From positions 9,686,863 to 9,750,862 of the forward strand of contig CALNVZ010002100.1 of the NCBI GenBank assembly GCA_940671915.1: DNA of 64,000 nucleotides, read 5' to 3'. Shown in pieces: positions 37,519 to 48,566 of this stretch (position 1 is its first letter; each line of letters begins with the position of its first letter). The translations under genes were made by a program, and so were the position numbers. A model generated the notes under the pieces. That model was not told the origin of the DNA. It saw only the letters and a program-made list of their open reading frames with translations, and did no database searches. The DNA comes from Paracentrotus lividus (Eukaryota; Echinodermata; Echinoidea; Camarodonta; Echinidae).

Positions 37519-37810
37519 TGTATGTCTGTGTTTGAGAGAGAGAGGGTGTGTGGGTATTAAGTGTGAACACATATTCTGTCAACATTTGCTTTTAATCTTC
37601 ACACAGCCACTTGGCGCAGGTGAGATTTTACCGTCTTCAGAAGATTGTCTGGTATTCAGTCATGCGTGCAAAGATCCAAATGAAAATGGTACCAACATAT
37701 GCTAGAAGGATGACTTTATCTAGACATATCATGAAACCCATGATTAAATGTTCATACTTTTCACACGACAACTTCGAAATGATGGGACATTATTTTTGAC
37801 TCACTCTGTA
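36868..37810. mobile_element. 943-bp mariner-like MITE inserted in the minisatellite
   Basis: Left end TACAGAGTGAGTCAATAAAA, right end TTTTTGACTCACTCTGTA; arms of about 210 bases match. The array reads GAGTATA before and TAGGGAAGG after, so removing the element and one TA restores GAGTATAGGGAAGG exactly. The interior has CA-rich (37125-37345) and GT-rich (37438-37560) tracts facing each other. Both arms contain a similar 60-codon reading, expected from arm identity and not evidence for a gene. No DDE/D transposase. Confidence 0.9.
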
Positions 37811-37919
37811 TAGGGAAGGAGAGAGAGAGACCGAGAGCAAAGTATAGAGACAGAAAGAAAAATATGGAGCAGATCTACAGAGCATAGGACTCATAGGGGT
37901 GGAGAGAGACTGAGAGTAC
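37811..37919 (+). repeat. Remnant of 25-bp minisatellite beyond the insertion
   Basis: TAGGGAAGGAGAGAGAGAGA and later GGTGGAGAGAGACTGAGAGT continue the array after the element, decaying into unique sequence. Confidence 0.8.
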
Positions 37920-39938
37920 ACCCCGGCCCCCCCTCCCCTAAAAAAGAAAGAAGTTAACCCAACTTTGAGAGCCATTTATTTATCACTTATCTTACGCTAA
38001 AAAAATAACTCACAAATGTACTGTAACGTTTGTTACCAAATTTTTTAATATATTATAATTTCGATGAATACATCCAATCACTGATGCTTTCAAACATAGT
38101 CTTTATGGTGATTTTGAGTGTACTGGCTACAGAATCATAGATGTGGCGCACAGAAAAAAAAGTTACATGTTGTAGCCTAATATTAAATTAAAAGGGTGGA
38201 GACTATGAATATATGAATATATACATGTATATACATAATATCGAACTCAGCAGTGTAGCCAAAAGTCAACTTATACAAATTTGACCCTTGAACCAATCCT
38301 GAGCAAACAAAATACTAACAAAAAAAAATCCCTCGTTGTACTTAGGTATGGCTAATACTCTGTGATATTACTGTGCTTTGTGTGCGACCGTGTGTAGTAG
38401 ACTTTGTATAAAATAAGCCACTAGTACATAGCGCGTCATCGAACTTTGGAAGGAAACCGAAAGAAAAACTATTATTTATCCTGGAGCTTTCCTACCAGTG
38501 CAGTTAGACATACACAAGAAACATTTGCATGTAATTGTGTGTCACAAGCTTAGCCAGAATAATTTTTCTTCCGAGCTAGAGTAAAGATACGTTTTTATAT
38601 TCATAGACATTATATAAATTACTTCATGGTCTAGTCTGCTCGTGGTCTGTTTTGAGATCCATGTTTTTGTTATTTGCGGAAGTACTGCAACTATACCATC
38701 AGGGACCAAAATAATATAGTCGCTGTTTGGTGGTACATGTAAGTATATGCTATTCATTGATCACTATTCACTATAGACATGGCATATTATGGCGTCCGGA
38801 AAATTCATAGACCTACTCTCTATGAAACTTGGAACATTCCCTTCTCCATATATTGTTTTGGTAAAAGTTTATATATGTACAACTGCAGTTGTTGACATAA
38901 ACTTCATTAAAGAGTTGGGAATGATCGAAGTGAACATAAATGTCTGGCCTCGGCACTCACAACACGGAGTTAATACCTGAGAGCATACGATCCATGATGT
39001 GAGAGTGAAATGGTTTAAAAAACCATGCATGATAATTTGCATATACATGTTTTTCTCATAATCAATATTGTATGTTTGCTACGTGTTTTGGAATACTTAT
39101 TTCAGGGAGTGTAACGCTCCTGATCATTAATTTTGCGTCAAAATTCAAACAGATGAAATTCCGCCAAACATCGATGGAGAGAAAAAAATTACGTACCCAT
39201 CACGTAATACTCATGGATGTCTTTAATTTCTCTTTATTTTCTCTGAGAATTGAATTTTTTTTTAGTACAATCATCATGATCATAGTAATGGCAGTATTTA
39301 CATAAATTTCAAATCTGTTAATTTGCATACATTTTGCAAATATTTCCCATGACACCCTTCCCCCTTAAAAAATGCTTGTAAGTGTAGGTTCATTCCTGCT
39401 TTAAACAATCGTTCAAATTCGTCAATTCATAACAACAGAATTGACAAATTTACATTATGCTTTTGTCATATCTCGGCATCCGAAAGATTTATGCAACAAA
39501 AATAGAAACAATCAAATTAACATTTCCTCTAATTGTTTATGAAGCACGATTACAGGCAAATATAAATAAAATTCAACTACACCTATAGACCTACATTTCT
39601 GTTCACTGAACGGCGGGGAATATCTGTTCACTGAACTGAGGGAAATAATGTTTCTACTTCTTTTCAATGGTATTATATTTTGATTTCTTCTAATAGAATG
39701 GAGATGCTGTGATAGTGGAACTTCAATAAACTATGGTTGAATAGTTCTGTTAAACCAAACTGCTGAAGATCAAAGAAGCAAACGTTGGAGCTCATCTGTT
39801 TGTCTGGACAGAACGCTGTTGATATTTTTTTAGGAGACGGATGACGAAAGAAATGTAAACTGCGAACCATAACTTGCTCTAATTTCAATCGGAAAACACA
39901 GAAAATGATTTTATAGTGATGGCTACGATGATGCCTTG
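37920..39938. other. Intergenic, no gene found
   Basis: AT-rich unique-looking sequence between the minisatellite and the SH2-WW gene. I see no splice-bounded frame or family similarity. The promoter and any 5' UTR exon of the downstream gene should lie here, but no core promoter motif stands out. Confidence 0.6.
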
Positions 39939-40088
39939 ATGGCAGGTGTAATGAGATTCTTAAGAACGAACAGTTCTTTTAGTCCCGGGAACAGACCGTC
40001 CACTACCGGGAATGGAACTGAATCGTCATCAACAACAGGGCGACAGAAACGATACCGACCACCTCCGTTACAACTCATTGACCAACAA
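39939..40088 (+). CDS. SH2-WW gene, coding exon 1
   Basis: 50 codons from ATG to ATTGACCAACAA, donor GTGAGTAT. An overlapping upstream frame (ATGGCTACGATGATGCCT then TGA, 39919-39939) ends on the start codon itself and could damp translation. No in-frame ATG lies between the stop at 39906 and 39939. Confidence 0.7.
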
Positions 40089-42229
40089 GTGAGTATATCA
40101 TTATACAATAATAATATAGCGTGTTGAGTACAGATTTATATATATATATATTTTTTAATGAATAAATGACTTTTTTCTGAGGTGGGGGGGGGGCATCAAT
40201 CAAAGGATTTATTATACATTCAAATCTTCCATCTGAAATGAACATGTTTCAAAGAGCGGGAAAACTGATTCTGGTCACAACACGTCGTAAGTGCAACCTG
40301 CAATTCTCTACTACATAGAGAATTGCACGTTGTGACCACCGAATTAGTAAGTCGACTTTTCCTCTTGCTTGCAGTCCTTCCTGTTCGTAACATTGCATTT
40401 CTATTCTCTTTCTATTTTTCTTTTTCTTTTCCGGATTTGTTTCTTTCCAAGAAACTTCACAAAGCTATTATCTGAAATAAATTGAGCTGGCATAGTTGAT
40501 TTCTATTTTGAAGAGATGCGGACTGTTAATTTTGACAATGGAAAATACAAAACAAAACAAAACATGAAAAAAAAAAACAGATAATGACATTGGCAGTATT
40601 AGGGTTTTTGCATAACAAGACTCGGTGTTTAATCATTATATTGATTCCCGCTCAAAAAAGAAAGAAAAAGAACAAGTCATTATAAAAAAGAAATAGGTAT
40701 GGGAATTTTGGTGAAAATTTGTTTATGCTTTTTTTTTGTATTTCAAAGATCCGCAACTTCAAGTATGTCAATAGATCATTATTTTCTGAGTAATACATTG
40801 TGATAAGGTAATATTATTATTCCAGGATATAACAGTTACTATTCAAGTGACAGTCAAAGGAAGCAATTAAATAACATATGCATACAATAGTCACAGCTCA
40901 TAACTCAAACTCACTAAATGTAATGCAGTCACCATGCAGCCTCAACACTTCTGCCTTAACCTAGGCTACAGAAGATGCAAGTAGTTTTGCTTTCGATGGA
41001 ATAAGTATTGATTCCCCATCGAAATACTATGTGACAGAAAGCCAATTAATCTGTGTATCGTAGTTGCAACATAGTATGATTACCATGAATGTTATTTTCT
41101 TTGATAATAATACTAAGGATGAATTCCAGCCGCCAGGTATTCAAGATAGGAATTCATCAGCGACACCAAGCAGACGTTCATCTTCTCGAAGAATCTCTGA
41201 ATCAGCATCCACCTTTCGTTTCTACCATCAATACCTTACTGAAGATCAGGTGAGGTCAAGGGTCATCACTTATTTCCCCAAATATACATATATATTTAAG
41301 GTTTTATTGTTCTTTGTTTACATTTTTGGCATAATATAATTCTAAGTGAAATTTATGACGATGAATAAGTAAGGCAACTTTTTAAATTATAATTTAGTGT
41401 TGAGAGAAATGGGAATAAGAGTAATATGTTTTAACGCATAAAAACTCGCGATCAGAATTACTCCATGCTCTCTTCTTTCAAATATGCATTGAAAAGTTCA
41501 AATTTTGGGGGATAAAACATTACAAGGTCCAAAATGGCAAATGTCAATTATGTTTTTAAAATATAATTTACTATTATTCTTGAGTTTGGTACACGAAGTA
41601 AATACTAATGACAGTATGTAGGCTTGACGTTATTAGGAGAATATACAAACTGTTTAACAAAGAGAGATAATGCTGCACAGACCGAGACTGAGTCATAAAA
41701 TACCTCGTCCCACGAAATCTGTACAGAGCTTTATGTCGCTGTTCAATAATACATCATAGAAAACCACTCATTGAACAAACAACTAGTTTATTGTTAAAAT
41801 GAGATCTGCTTGAACCCAGTGAACCGTCTTATGGAAGCAGCATCCTTTATGTAAAATCCCCCGCTAAAACCCCTACTATTCAATGATGGTAACACACAAT
41901 ATTTTGGCACAATACTTTTCTGATTTGTCATACAGGTGCTGTCTAAACAATTATTGACTTTGAATCCGTTCCTAAGTAAAATGACCTATTGTAGCAGATT
42001 TCTCGTTTTCTAATTTATTGGTCTGTAGGATTTCACTGTTAATTGTTCGAGAAAGAAGTAGATAGAGATATAATGTTGTCAAAATGTATTTTCCCAGTAC
42101 TATGGGAGCTACCATTTTGACTATCAGAATTTTCCAATGAAAAACGTTTCTGATTTTAATCTTTGAGTTAATTGTTGAGTTCGAGAACACAAAATTCTAT
42201 TTCTGATGAAGACAAACGCTATAAAATGA

Positions 42230-42260
<31 letters not shown>

Positions 42261-42646
42261 TATATATATATATATATATAATATATATTATATATTAGTG
42301 AAACGGGCCCCTTGAATAACGTGCTATGCAGTGAACCATCTTTTATTTAGTATAGGCGAAATGAATGAGACAGATGACTCGAAACGTAGCTCTCAAATTC
42401 CTTTATTTCACAAGCTTTCGGCCGACATGGCCTTCGTCAGGCTACAAAATAAGACGAAACAAAATTTGACAAAACATGAGTGGTTGACAGGCAAATCTGC
42501 CTGTCAACCACTCATGTTTTGTCAAATTTTGTTTCGTCTTATTTTGTAGCCTGACGAAGGCCATGTCGGCCGAAAGCTTGTGAAATAAAGAATTTGAGAG
42601 CTACGTTTCGAGTCATATGTCTCATTCATTTCGCCTATATATATTA

Positions 42647-42686
<40 letters not shown>

Positions 42687-45600
42687 TATACGACAATGGA
42701 AATTTCTGAAAGATTTTTTGGAACAATTAAATTAGTTTGAGTGAAAAATACATATTCCTGGTTCTGCCTGACATCACATTAAATAGTGTTTGCAGACTGT
42801 ATTCTTAGCATTGAAATACAATGTCTTAAACCAGGCTCCCTGTATATAGTTTACCATTATTTAGGATTATGACTTTCCATTCTTTTTGGAAAGCCGAAAT
42901 AATAGTTTAATTACATGTACCAAAGAAATGCATAGAGGAGGAGGGGCGGGGGGGGGGGGTGGGGCTATCTTCCGCACATAAAATGCTACGTGTCTACTGA
43001 CTATTTATAAATCCTCGAAAAATTCCACAATAAATCAAATCAACCTTTTCGGTTAAAATTCTAGCCATTCCTGATGTTTATACCATTGCAAAGTTCATGT
43101 ATTCTTCTTTTAATTTATTGATATCCTCTTTGAAAAGATTGTTTCAATGAAGAGAATATCTGAATATGGAGACAAGTAAAGGTTAAAAGTCAAAAGTCGC
43201 AAATGCATTGTTATTGGTTACAATGAAGTTCCAGAACAATAATAAAAAAGCAGTAAAATTTTTATCATGGCCTAAATTCGAGTTGCATATAGTTTTGAGT
43301 GGTTTATATACAACACTCTAATAAACAAAAATGTTATATATTATTCGCTCATATTCTTTTTTTATATATGTGCAGGAAGAAGAGGCGTTTAAAGAACACC
43401 TTTTTAAAACCGGTTCTTTTCTCATGAGAGACAGCAAGAGTAACCCACAAGCTGTTACGATGTCTGTTGTGTAAGTAATACATTTATATCCACAAATTAA
43501 ATCAATGTACTACAATGTCTGAAAGTATTACATTTAAAAATGTGTTTTATTTATTGTATATTTTATCTCTTGCATCATAAATGTATTATATTTCATAATT
43601 CTAGTTGGAAGAACAACATTGTCTGGTTAAGAGGGGGGGGGGGAGATGAAAGTATACTGTTTGAAATTTGAATTACATATAATTGAATTTGTACATCATT
43701 TGCAAAATTCTACCTCTGTTCAAGTTATATTTATAGACAATGACTTCCTCATTTAGACTTAGTTTCCATTTGTGTATAAAACATTTCCTACTCTTGAACT
43801 CTTCAACGTAATACGAAATACTACTAAAGGAAGTGAAACTCAAAGTTTGTTCTGTCTGCATGATTCGGACTGTCTTTGTCTTCTCATTTCTCCTTTCTTG
43901 ACTAAAGTTCAATCTTTGTCTGATCACATAAATCAATAATAAATTTCCTTGTAATATGCACGATAAAGCATGTACATTATATTCTTATGTAATAATTGAT
44001 TTGGATCATTAGTATGGTGCACCAATACTTCATTTTCATAAATATTCGTAGTGTGTCAATAATACTATCACAATAATAATTTGCCACAAACTCATCATCA
44101 TATTATGCTGTTTGCAAGTAATTATATATTTATATAAAAAGAAGAATGATTTGAATACAGCCAATTCCATTTTAGAACTACAATATAGGCTTACCGGTAT
44201 TGTTTTACACCCAAAGAAAATATGGAGACCCAATGTAGAACACACTGGTTTTTAGGACTACACATTATTGTCACAACCAGGTGTTATATGAGGAAATAAT
44301 AACTGTTAGAAATGATATATAACAGCTGTGTTTAAATATATTTCATATACCGTATCACAAGACATGCATAAGGTATTAATCATTTACATAGAGAAGAAAT
44401 ACAACATTTCCTACAAACATTATCAACAGATCAAATAGGCATCAAATATAATAGCGCGTACTAACAAAAATGTCCTAAGTTAAGCCATAGCTTAAATCTG
44501 TGGTTTAACTATGCTAGCAAGATGTGAAACGTTGCATATTCCTTACACGTTTACTGTATTCTGGAATTGTGCTAGAATGGTTAGGAAAACTTTTGTACCC
44601 AGGCAGTTTTTAATAGTTTCAGTACCAACAATTCTGATAAATTAAACATCTACTTTTCGAGATTGTGTCACATTTTGCTAATCATAGTTAAACCACAGAT
44701 TTAAGCTATGGTTTAACTGAGGACACCTTTGTGAATACGGGCCAATATACTTACATTACAATACTGCTAGATCTGGATTTCATGACTGCAAGCTGGGAAC
44801 TTTATAATTAAGATGGCCAATAAATGGTAAGTTGCCAAGCCCTCCTCTTCATGTCATTTTTTTTATGCCTCCAGGATCGACCCTCTTCACTTGTACCATT
44901 TCCAGGTGGTTCAAGCGACTAACAGTTTCAACGTAGTCGGAACAGGAAATCAGTTTTCTACTCTAGAAGATATGATCGAGTATTACAAGCAGAATAACAT
45001 TCCAGGAAAGACAGACAGTCCTGTATATCTTAAACATGCTGTACTCTGCACTAAGAATGGTCAATCAACGCCATCTTCTGCACCACCCACAACCTCAACA
45101 TCACGCAAGAACGGTCCCACTACCCCTATCTTTACTACTATGGAACGACCTCGAAGGCGGCTTGCCAAATCAAATCGTCGAGCGAATTCAGTCGAGGACT
45201 TGCCACAGGGATCACCACAGACAAAGACATTTGTTAGGATCCCACCATCACCACATCATGACCAGAATCAAACTAGAATAAATCAGCCGAAACTCCCTCC
45301 TATACCAGAACCCGGACATCAAGGACCAGGATCCAACATGGAACTTTATGAAGATCCTCGTGATGATGATGGAGGAGCGGTAGGTGGAGCAATAGGTGGA
45401 GAATTAACTGGAGTACAAGAGGGAGATGAAATCGGTTCGCGCCCTCCAATGCCTATTCCTAGACCTCGTTCTGAATATAATAAGTGTCATGACTATTCCG
45501 AGGCGGACAATCCTGACCTAGATCGTATCAAGATGGTTCTGGAGCTATGTAGACAGTCGGACATCATCCATGCAAGCCGGAAGAAATGCACTTGCGGACT

Positions 45601-45841
45601 GTATCTAGAAGAATCTATTCTTGTACAGGGATGGATGATGCATGTGGACAACGAACCTGGTAAGACACAAGGTCGCATCTTCTTCTTGAACACCAAAACA
45701 AACACAACTACGTGGAGCTTACCAGAAGATATAGTAGAGGAATTAAAGAATGAATGTCCTGTCAAGTGGGAATTTGTGAAGAAGCAGTTAGCAGCTGCAA
45801 AGCATAAGAGCAAGAGCCCTTCTACTACGACGACCACGTAG
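39939..45841 (+). CDS. SH2 and WW-like domain adaptor protein (4 coding exons)
   Basis: Coding exons 39939-40088, 41130-41249, 43376-43470 and 44875-45841 join in phase into about 443 residues. Residues 1-78 are Ser/Thr/Arg-rich with basophilic sites (RRSSSRRIS). An SH2 domain spans about 81-179: FYHQYL, then GSFLMRDS with the phosphotyrosine-binding Arg at about 108, LYHFQVV, FSTLEDMIEYYKQN and YLKHAVL. The linker has SH3-ligand-like LPPIPEPG and RPPMPIPRPR and a YEDP tyrosine. Residues about 374-407 (GWMMHVDN..GRIFFLNTKT NTTTWSLP) fit a WW domain: two Trp, an aromatic pair, Asn and Pro, with loop 1 lengthened. No kinase, PH or SH3 domain. A cytoplasmic phosphotyrosine adaptor is the inferred role. 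I know no vertebrate protein with this pairing. A 5' coding exon upstream cannot be excluded: there is a stop in frame at 39906 before the chosen ATG. Confidence 0.85.
40272..40338. mobile_element. TGGTCACAACACG MITE, 67 bp
   Basis: TGGTCACAACACG..GTAAGTGCAA faces TTGCACGTTGTGACCA with TGCAATTCTC facing GAGAATTGCA. A longer relative is at 61268-61366. Lies in intron 1 of the SH2-WW gene. Confidence 0.72.
41130..41249 (+). CDS. SH2-WW gene, coding exon 2
   Basis: 40 codons, PPGIQDRN to FRFYHQYLTEDQ. Acceptor GAATTCCAG with a weak pyrimidine tract but a good branch-like ATACTAAG; donor GTGAGGTC. Its end supplies the first strand and helix of the SH2 domain, which needs exon 3 to be complete. 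Confidence 0.8.
42230..42297. repeat. (TA)n tract, left of hairpin
   Basis: ATATAT repeats with slight imperfections, immediately before the hairpin region at 42353 after about 55 bases of other sequence. Confidence 0.85.
42353..42641. mobile_element. Near-perfect 290-bp hairpin element
   Basis: The arms ATAGGCGAAATGAATGAGAC and GTCTCATTCATTTCGCCTAT are almost identical over about 142 bases, with the loop at GACAGGCA-AATC-TGCCTGTC near 42494. Only about four differences are visible between arms. Flanked on both sides by TA tracts (to 42297, from 42640), so it probably inserted in a TA microsatellite. The phrase CTTTCGGCCGACATGGCCTT is part of each arm. No coding capacity. Lies in intron 2 of the SH2-WW gene. 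Confidence 0.88.
43376..43470 (+). CDS. SH2-WW gene, coding exon 3
   Basis: Acceptor TATATGTGCAG, donor GTAAGTAA. Encodes EEEAFKEHLFKTGSFLMRDS and SNPQAVTMSVV; FLMRDS is the FLVRES motif of SH2 domains. Ends in phase 2 (GT of a Val codon). Confidence 0.9.
44450..44743. mobile_element. GGCCCGTATTCACAAA-type MITE, 0.29 kb
   Basis: ATGTCCTAAGTTAAGCCATA and AAATCTGTGGTTTAACTATG face CATAGTTAAACCACAGATTT and AACTGAGGACACCTTTGTGA, ending TACGGGCC. Related to the longer element at 30123. It ends about 130 bases before exon 4 of the SH2-WW gene. Confidence 0.78.
44875..45841 (+). CDS. SH2-WW gene, coding exon 4 (terminal)
   Basis: Acceptor TTATGCCTCCAG; a 967-nt exon with 321 further codons and TAG at 45839. 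It carries the second half of the SH2 domain, the proline-rich linker, a Cys pair (KKCTCG), the WW-like domain and a Lys/Ser/Thr tail. Base composition is clearly coding against the AT-rich flanks. Confidence 0.9.
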
Positions 45842-46231
45842 TTTTGTGCACAGGTTTGTGACAGGTAATGACATTTACTGGTCATCCATCAACATCAACA
45901 CATGGTAAAGATAGTAAAAAATGCTGATACAGGTAGATGTAATACAAATTTGATATTTGACTTTATAGTTATAATCTTGATATCGACCATATACCGTATA
46001 CATCGGATCCAACTGTTTCTGTATTTATTTGAGGAAACATAAGATTGTATTTATATTTAGTATGCCTTATACGGTATAAATTTATATATTTGCATGTAGA
46101 TGTACATAAGTTTGGAACTATTTTGATTTGTGCCATAGTAACTATGTATTGTACGATGTATTTACCCTTGCGCTGGTCGCATTAATTGTTTTAAGTATTC
46201 ACGTATCTTATAGGCCTATATTAAGTTCTAG

Positions 46232-46237
46232 AATAAA
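46232..46237 (+). terminator. Poly(A) signal AATAAA, SH2-WW gene
   Basis: AATAAA about 390 bases past the TAG, in TTCTAGAATAAAGTAAAC. It is the first canonical hexamer after the stop. An AT-rich 3' UTR from 45842 is plausible. Confidence 0.55.
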
Positions 46238-46302
46238 GTAAACACAACTGCTTAGACCAACTCACACGTTGTCAAGTGGTACTAAATACATTGTATATAT
46301 CT

Positions 46303-46434
46303 GTGCTGCCATGGATAACTGAGCACTTGGGCGTAAACCCCACCCCGCTCCCCCAAACAAAAAAGAAAAAAAATGTAAAGATCGCCTTGACACAGACATT
46401 CACAACCCAAGTTCTCAGTCATCCGTGGTAGAAC
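46303..46434. mobile_element. Small inverted-repeat element
   Basis: GTGCTGCCATGGATAACTGA faces TCAGTCATCCGTGGTAGAAC with AGCACTTGGG facing CCCAAGTTCT. Short and diverged; a MITE-type remnant just past the poly(A) signal. Confidence 0.5.
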
Positions 46435-46959
46435 AATGAATTTGGTATCATTGGACACGATATAAGTTACTCTTGACATGAACAAGAATTAGGGTCTACT
46501 AAATTATATATTTTTGATATGAAGCTCTCAAAGTTTGGTTCCCCTTTTTGTTGCACTGTAAAACCATTTTGTGTGCCTTTAATGCGTATAAAGTTCAGAC
46601 ACATAAAATCGGGTCTAACTATTTTTTAAAAATTGTGAAGCTGGAAAGAAGAAGAGTTGTTTATGTAGTAAAACTTTTGTATTCGATTATTTTACAAATG
46701 AAATATTTAGCTTGTTACAAGGGTGTCATTTTGTTTCAGTTAAACACACGTTGGGCCTATTTGATTGTTTATCATTTTTGATATAAATTATAAAAGAATA
46801 GACTTGTTACATTTTGATGGATGGAAGTAAGCCCTCACCCCCCCCCCCTCCCCCATCCACACCCCTCCATGCAAACGATAAAAATATTTTCTTTTGATTT
46901 GAACTTTTTCGGGTTTTAGACTCTAAATTTTTTTAAATTTATATTTATTTTAATTGATT

Positions 46960-47010
46960 ATGCGCTATACAAGAACCAGTTTATCATTATTATTATTATT
47001 ATTATTATAT
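46960..47010 (+). repeat. GCGCTATACAAGAACC + (ATT)n, possible retroposon tail
   Basis: A GCGCTATACAAGAACC-type phrase followed by CATTATTATTATT. Non-LTR retroposons and SINEs of marine animals often end like this. No body of such an element was recognised upstream. Confidence 0.3.
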
Positions 47011-47019
47011 TAGGTCGAC

Positions 47020-48566
47020 CTCCGAAAAATGATAAACCAGTTAAGAGAGGAAGGAGGATCAGAAGATAAAGGTTATCAAAATGCACGCGTTCTTATAAAC
47101 TTGCCATCAAATCACACCCACATTCGCAATCGAAAGTCTTCTTTGTGTAGTAGGTCTACTCTTTAGATTATATTTTAGTTATTATTAAAAAAAAATACAT
47201 TCCCATCATATTTCCCTTTTATTTCTCATTTTTGCTGTGGGAGGGGGAGGGGGCTTTTATTTGAGCAAATTTGGCGAAACTCTGACTACCCATTTCAGAT
47301 TATCCAAACATCCAATTATCTAAATATAATTATTTTTAGCATTACATAAACAAGTACGTTTTCTTTCTTTTTCTCCCCCATTTTTTAAATTTTTTTTATT
47401 CATTTTTTTTTATTCATTTTTTTTTTTTTTTTTTTTTTTGTGGGGGGGGGGGAGGGGGAATAGATAAAATAAGAAAAAGATAAGAAACTTGTTTTTAGGG
47501 GATGGTGATAGGGAAATGACCTTGAAGTATACCATCTTTTACTATGGCTTAGGCTTTGAATATAGTTAGCATACCGCATTTCATTCATTATTTGATATTG
47601 TATGTAAATATCGCAAATATTAAACTGATTCCTTGCGCTGGTCGTAAGTTGAGTATTCATTTTCATCTCGTATACTTTTTTTTAAATTTTATTATTTTTT
47701 TTTATAAACCCATACTCTATTGCTTTCGTTTTTATTTTATTTTTTTTCTTCGTATAACAAGGCAATGAGTTTTAAATCTATATTCTGGAAGACTTGAAAT
47801 TACTCATAATGTGATGTAAAAAGTGGCGTTTTATTAAACGCTATATTAGCTATATTTTGTAATTTATTAATCAATTGGCGAGGTGTTACATTTATGGGAA
47901 TGACGTATTTCGGTGAGTATATTTTCAAAATAAATGGTCGCATTCCGTATATTTATATAAAAATGTTTATAATGAAAAATAAATGAATTTCATATATGCC
48001 CTGACAACCCCTGTGTGATTTATCTCTTCAATTTTACAATGATGTCGAATTTCTTATTGTTCTACTGATACTATCATATTTTTCCAAATGTAAACATTAC
48101 AACAATACAAATAGAAACACAAGTTTCGCTCGTTTAAAATTAAATTTCAATCGTTTTCATTATAGTTTTGGTTAATTTTTGTTTAAAAAAATAATCTTTT
48201 AGGAAACTTAAACGGGAGTGGTTTGATAACGTACCTGTTTCTTTGATCCACAAATAGTTTGATCTTTTTGGTTTGAGGATGGAGGTTGTGCCCCAGGAAA
48301 CTACACCTATCCCAAATTATTTTACACCGCATAAAACCTTCCCTAACACTTATCCTAATTATGGGAGTGGGGTAATTGCCCTTGGAGGAACGTCCCAACC
48401 CAACATACACCCATCCTCAACCCACACATAAATCCACATACTCGAACCTTAATTTCAATCGAAATAATTCAAATCTTGGTTAAAATCTTGTTATACAAAG
48501 TTAATTCTAATCTATGTATTATCATATTAAACCTTGAAAAGGATATCAATTTACTTCCCTCATGCA
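47020..48566. other. Intergenic, nothing recognised
   Basis: AT-rich with T-runs at 47405-47440 and a G-run at 47443. No splice-bounded coding frame or clear inverted repeat. Confidence 0.6.

Noticed and set aside
36879..37799. Matching 60-codon frames (MAQVR.. type) in both arms of the 943-bp element
   Set aside because: The two frames match because the arms are inverted copies; no transposase motif, and length is far below any transposase.
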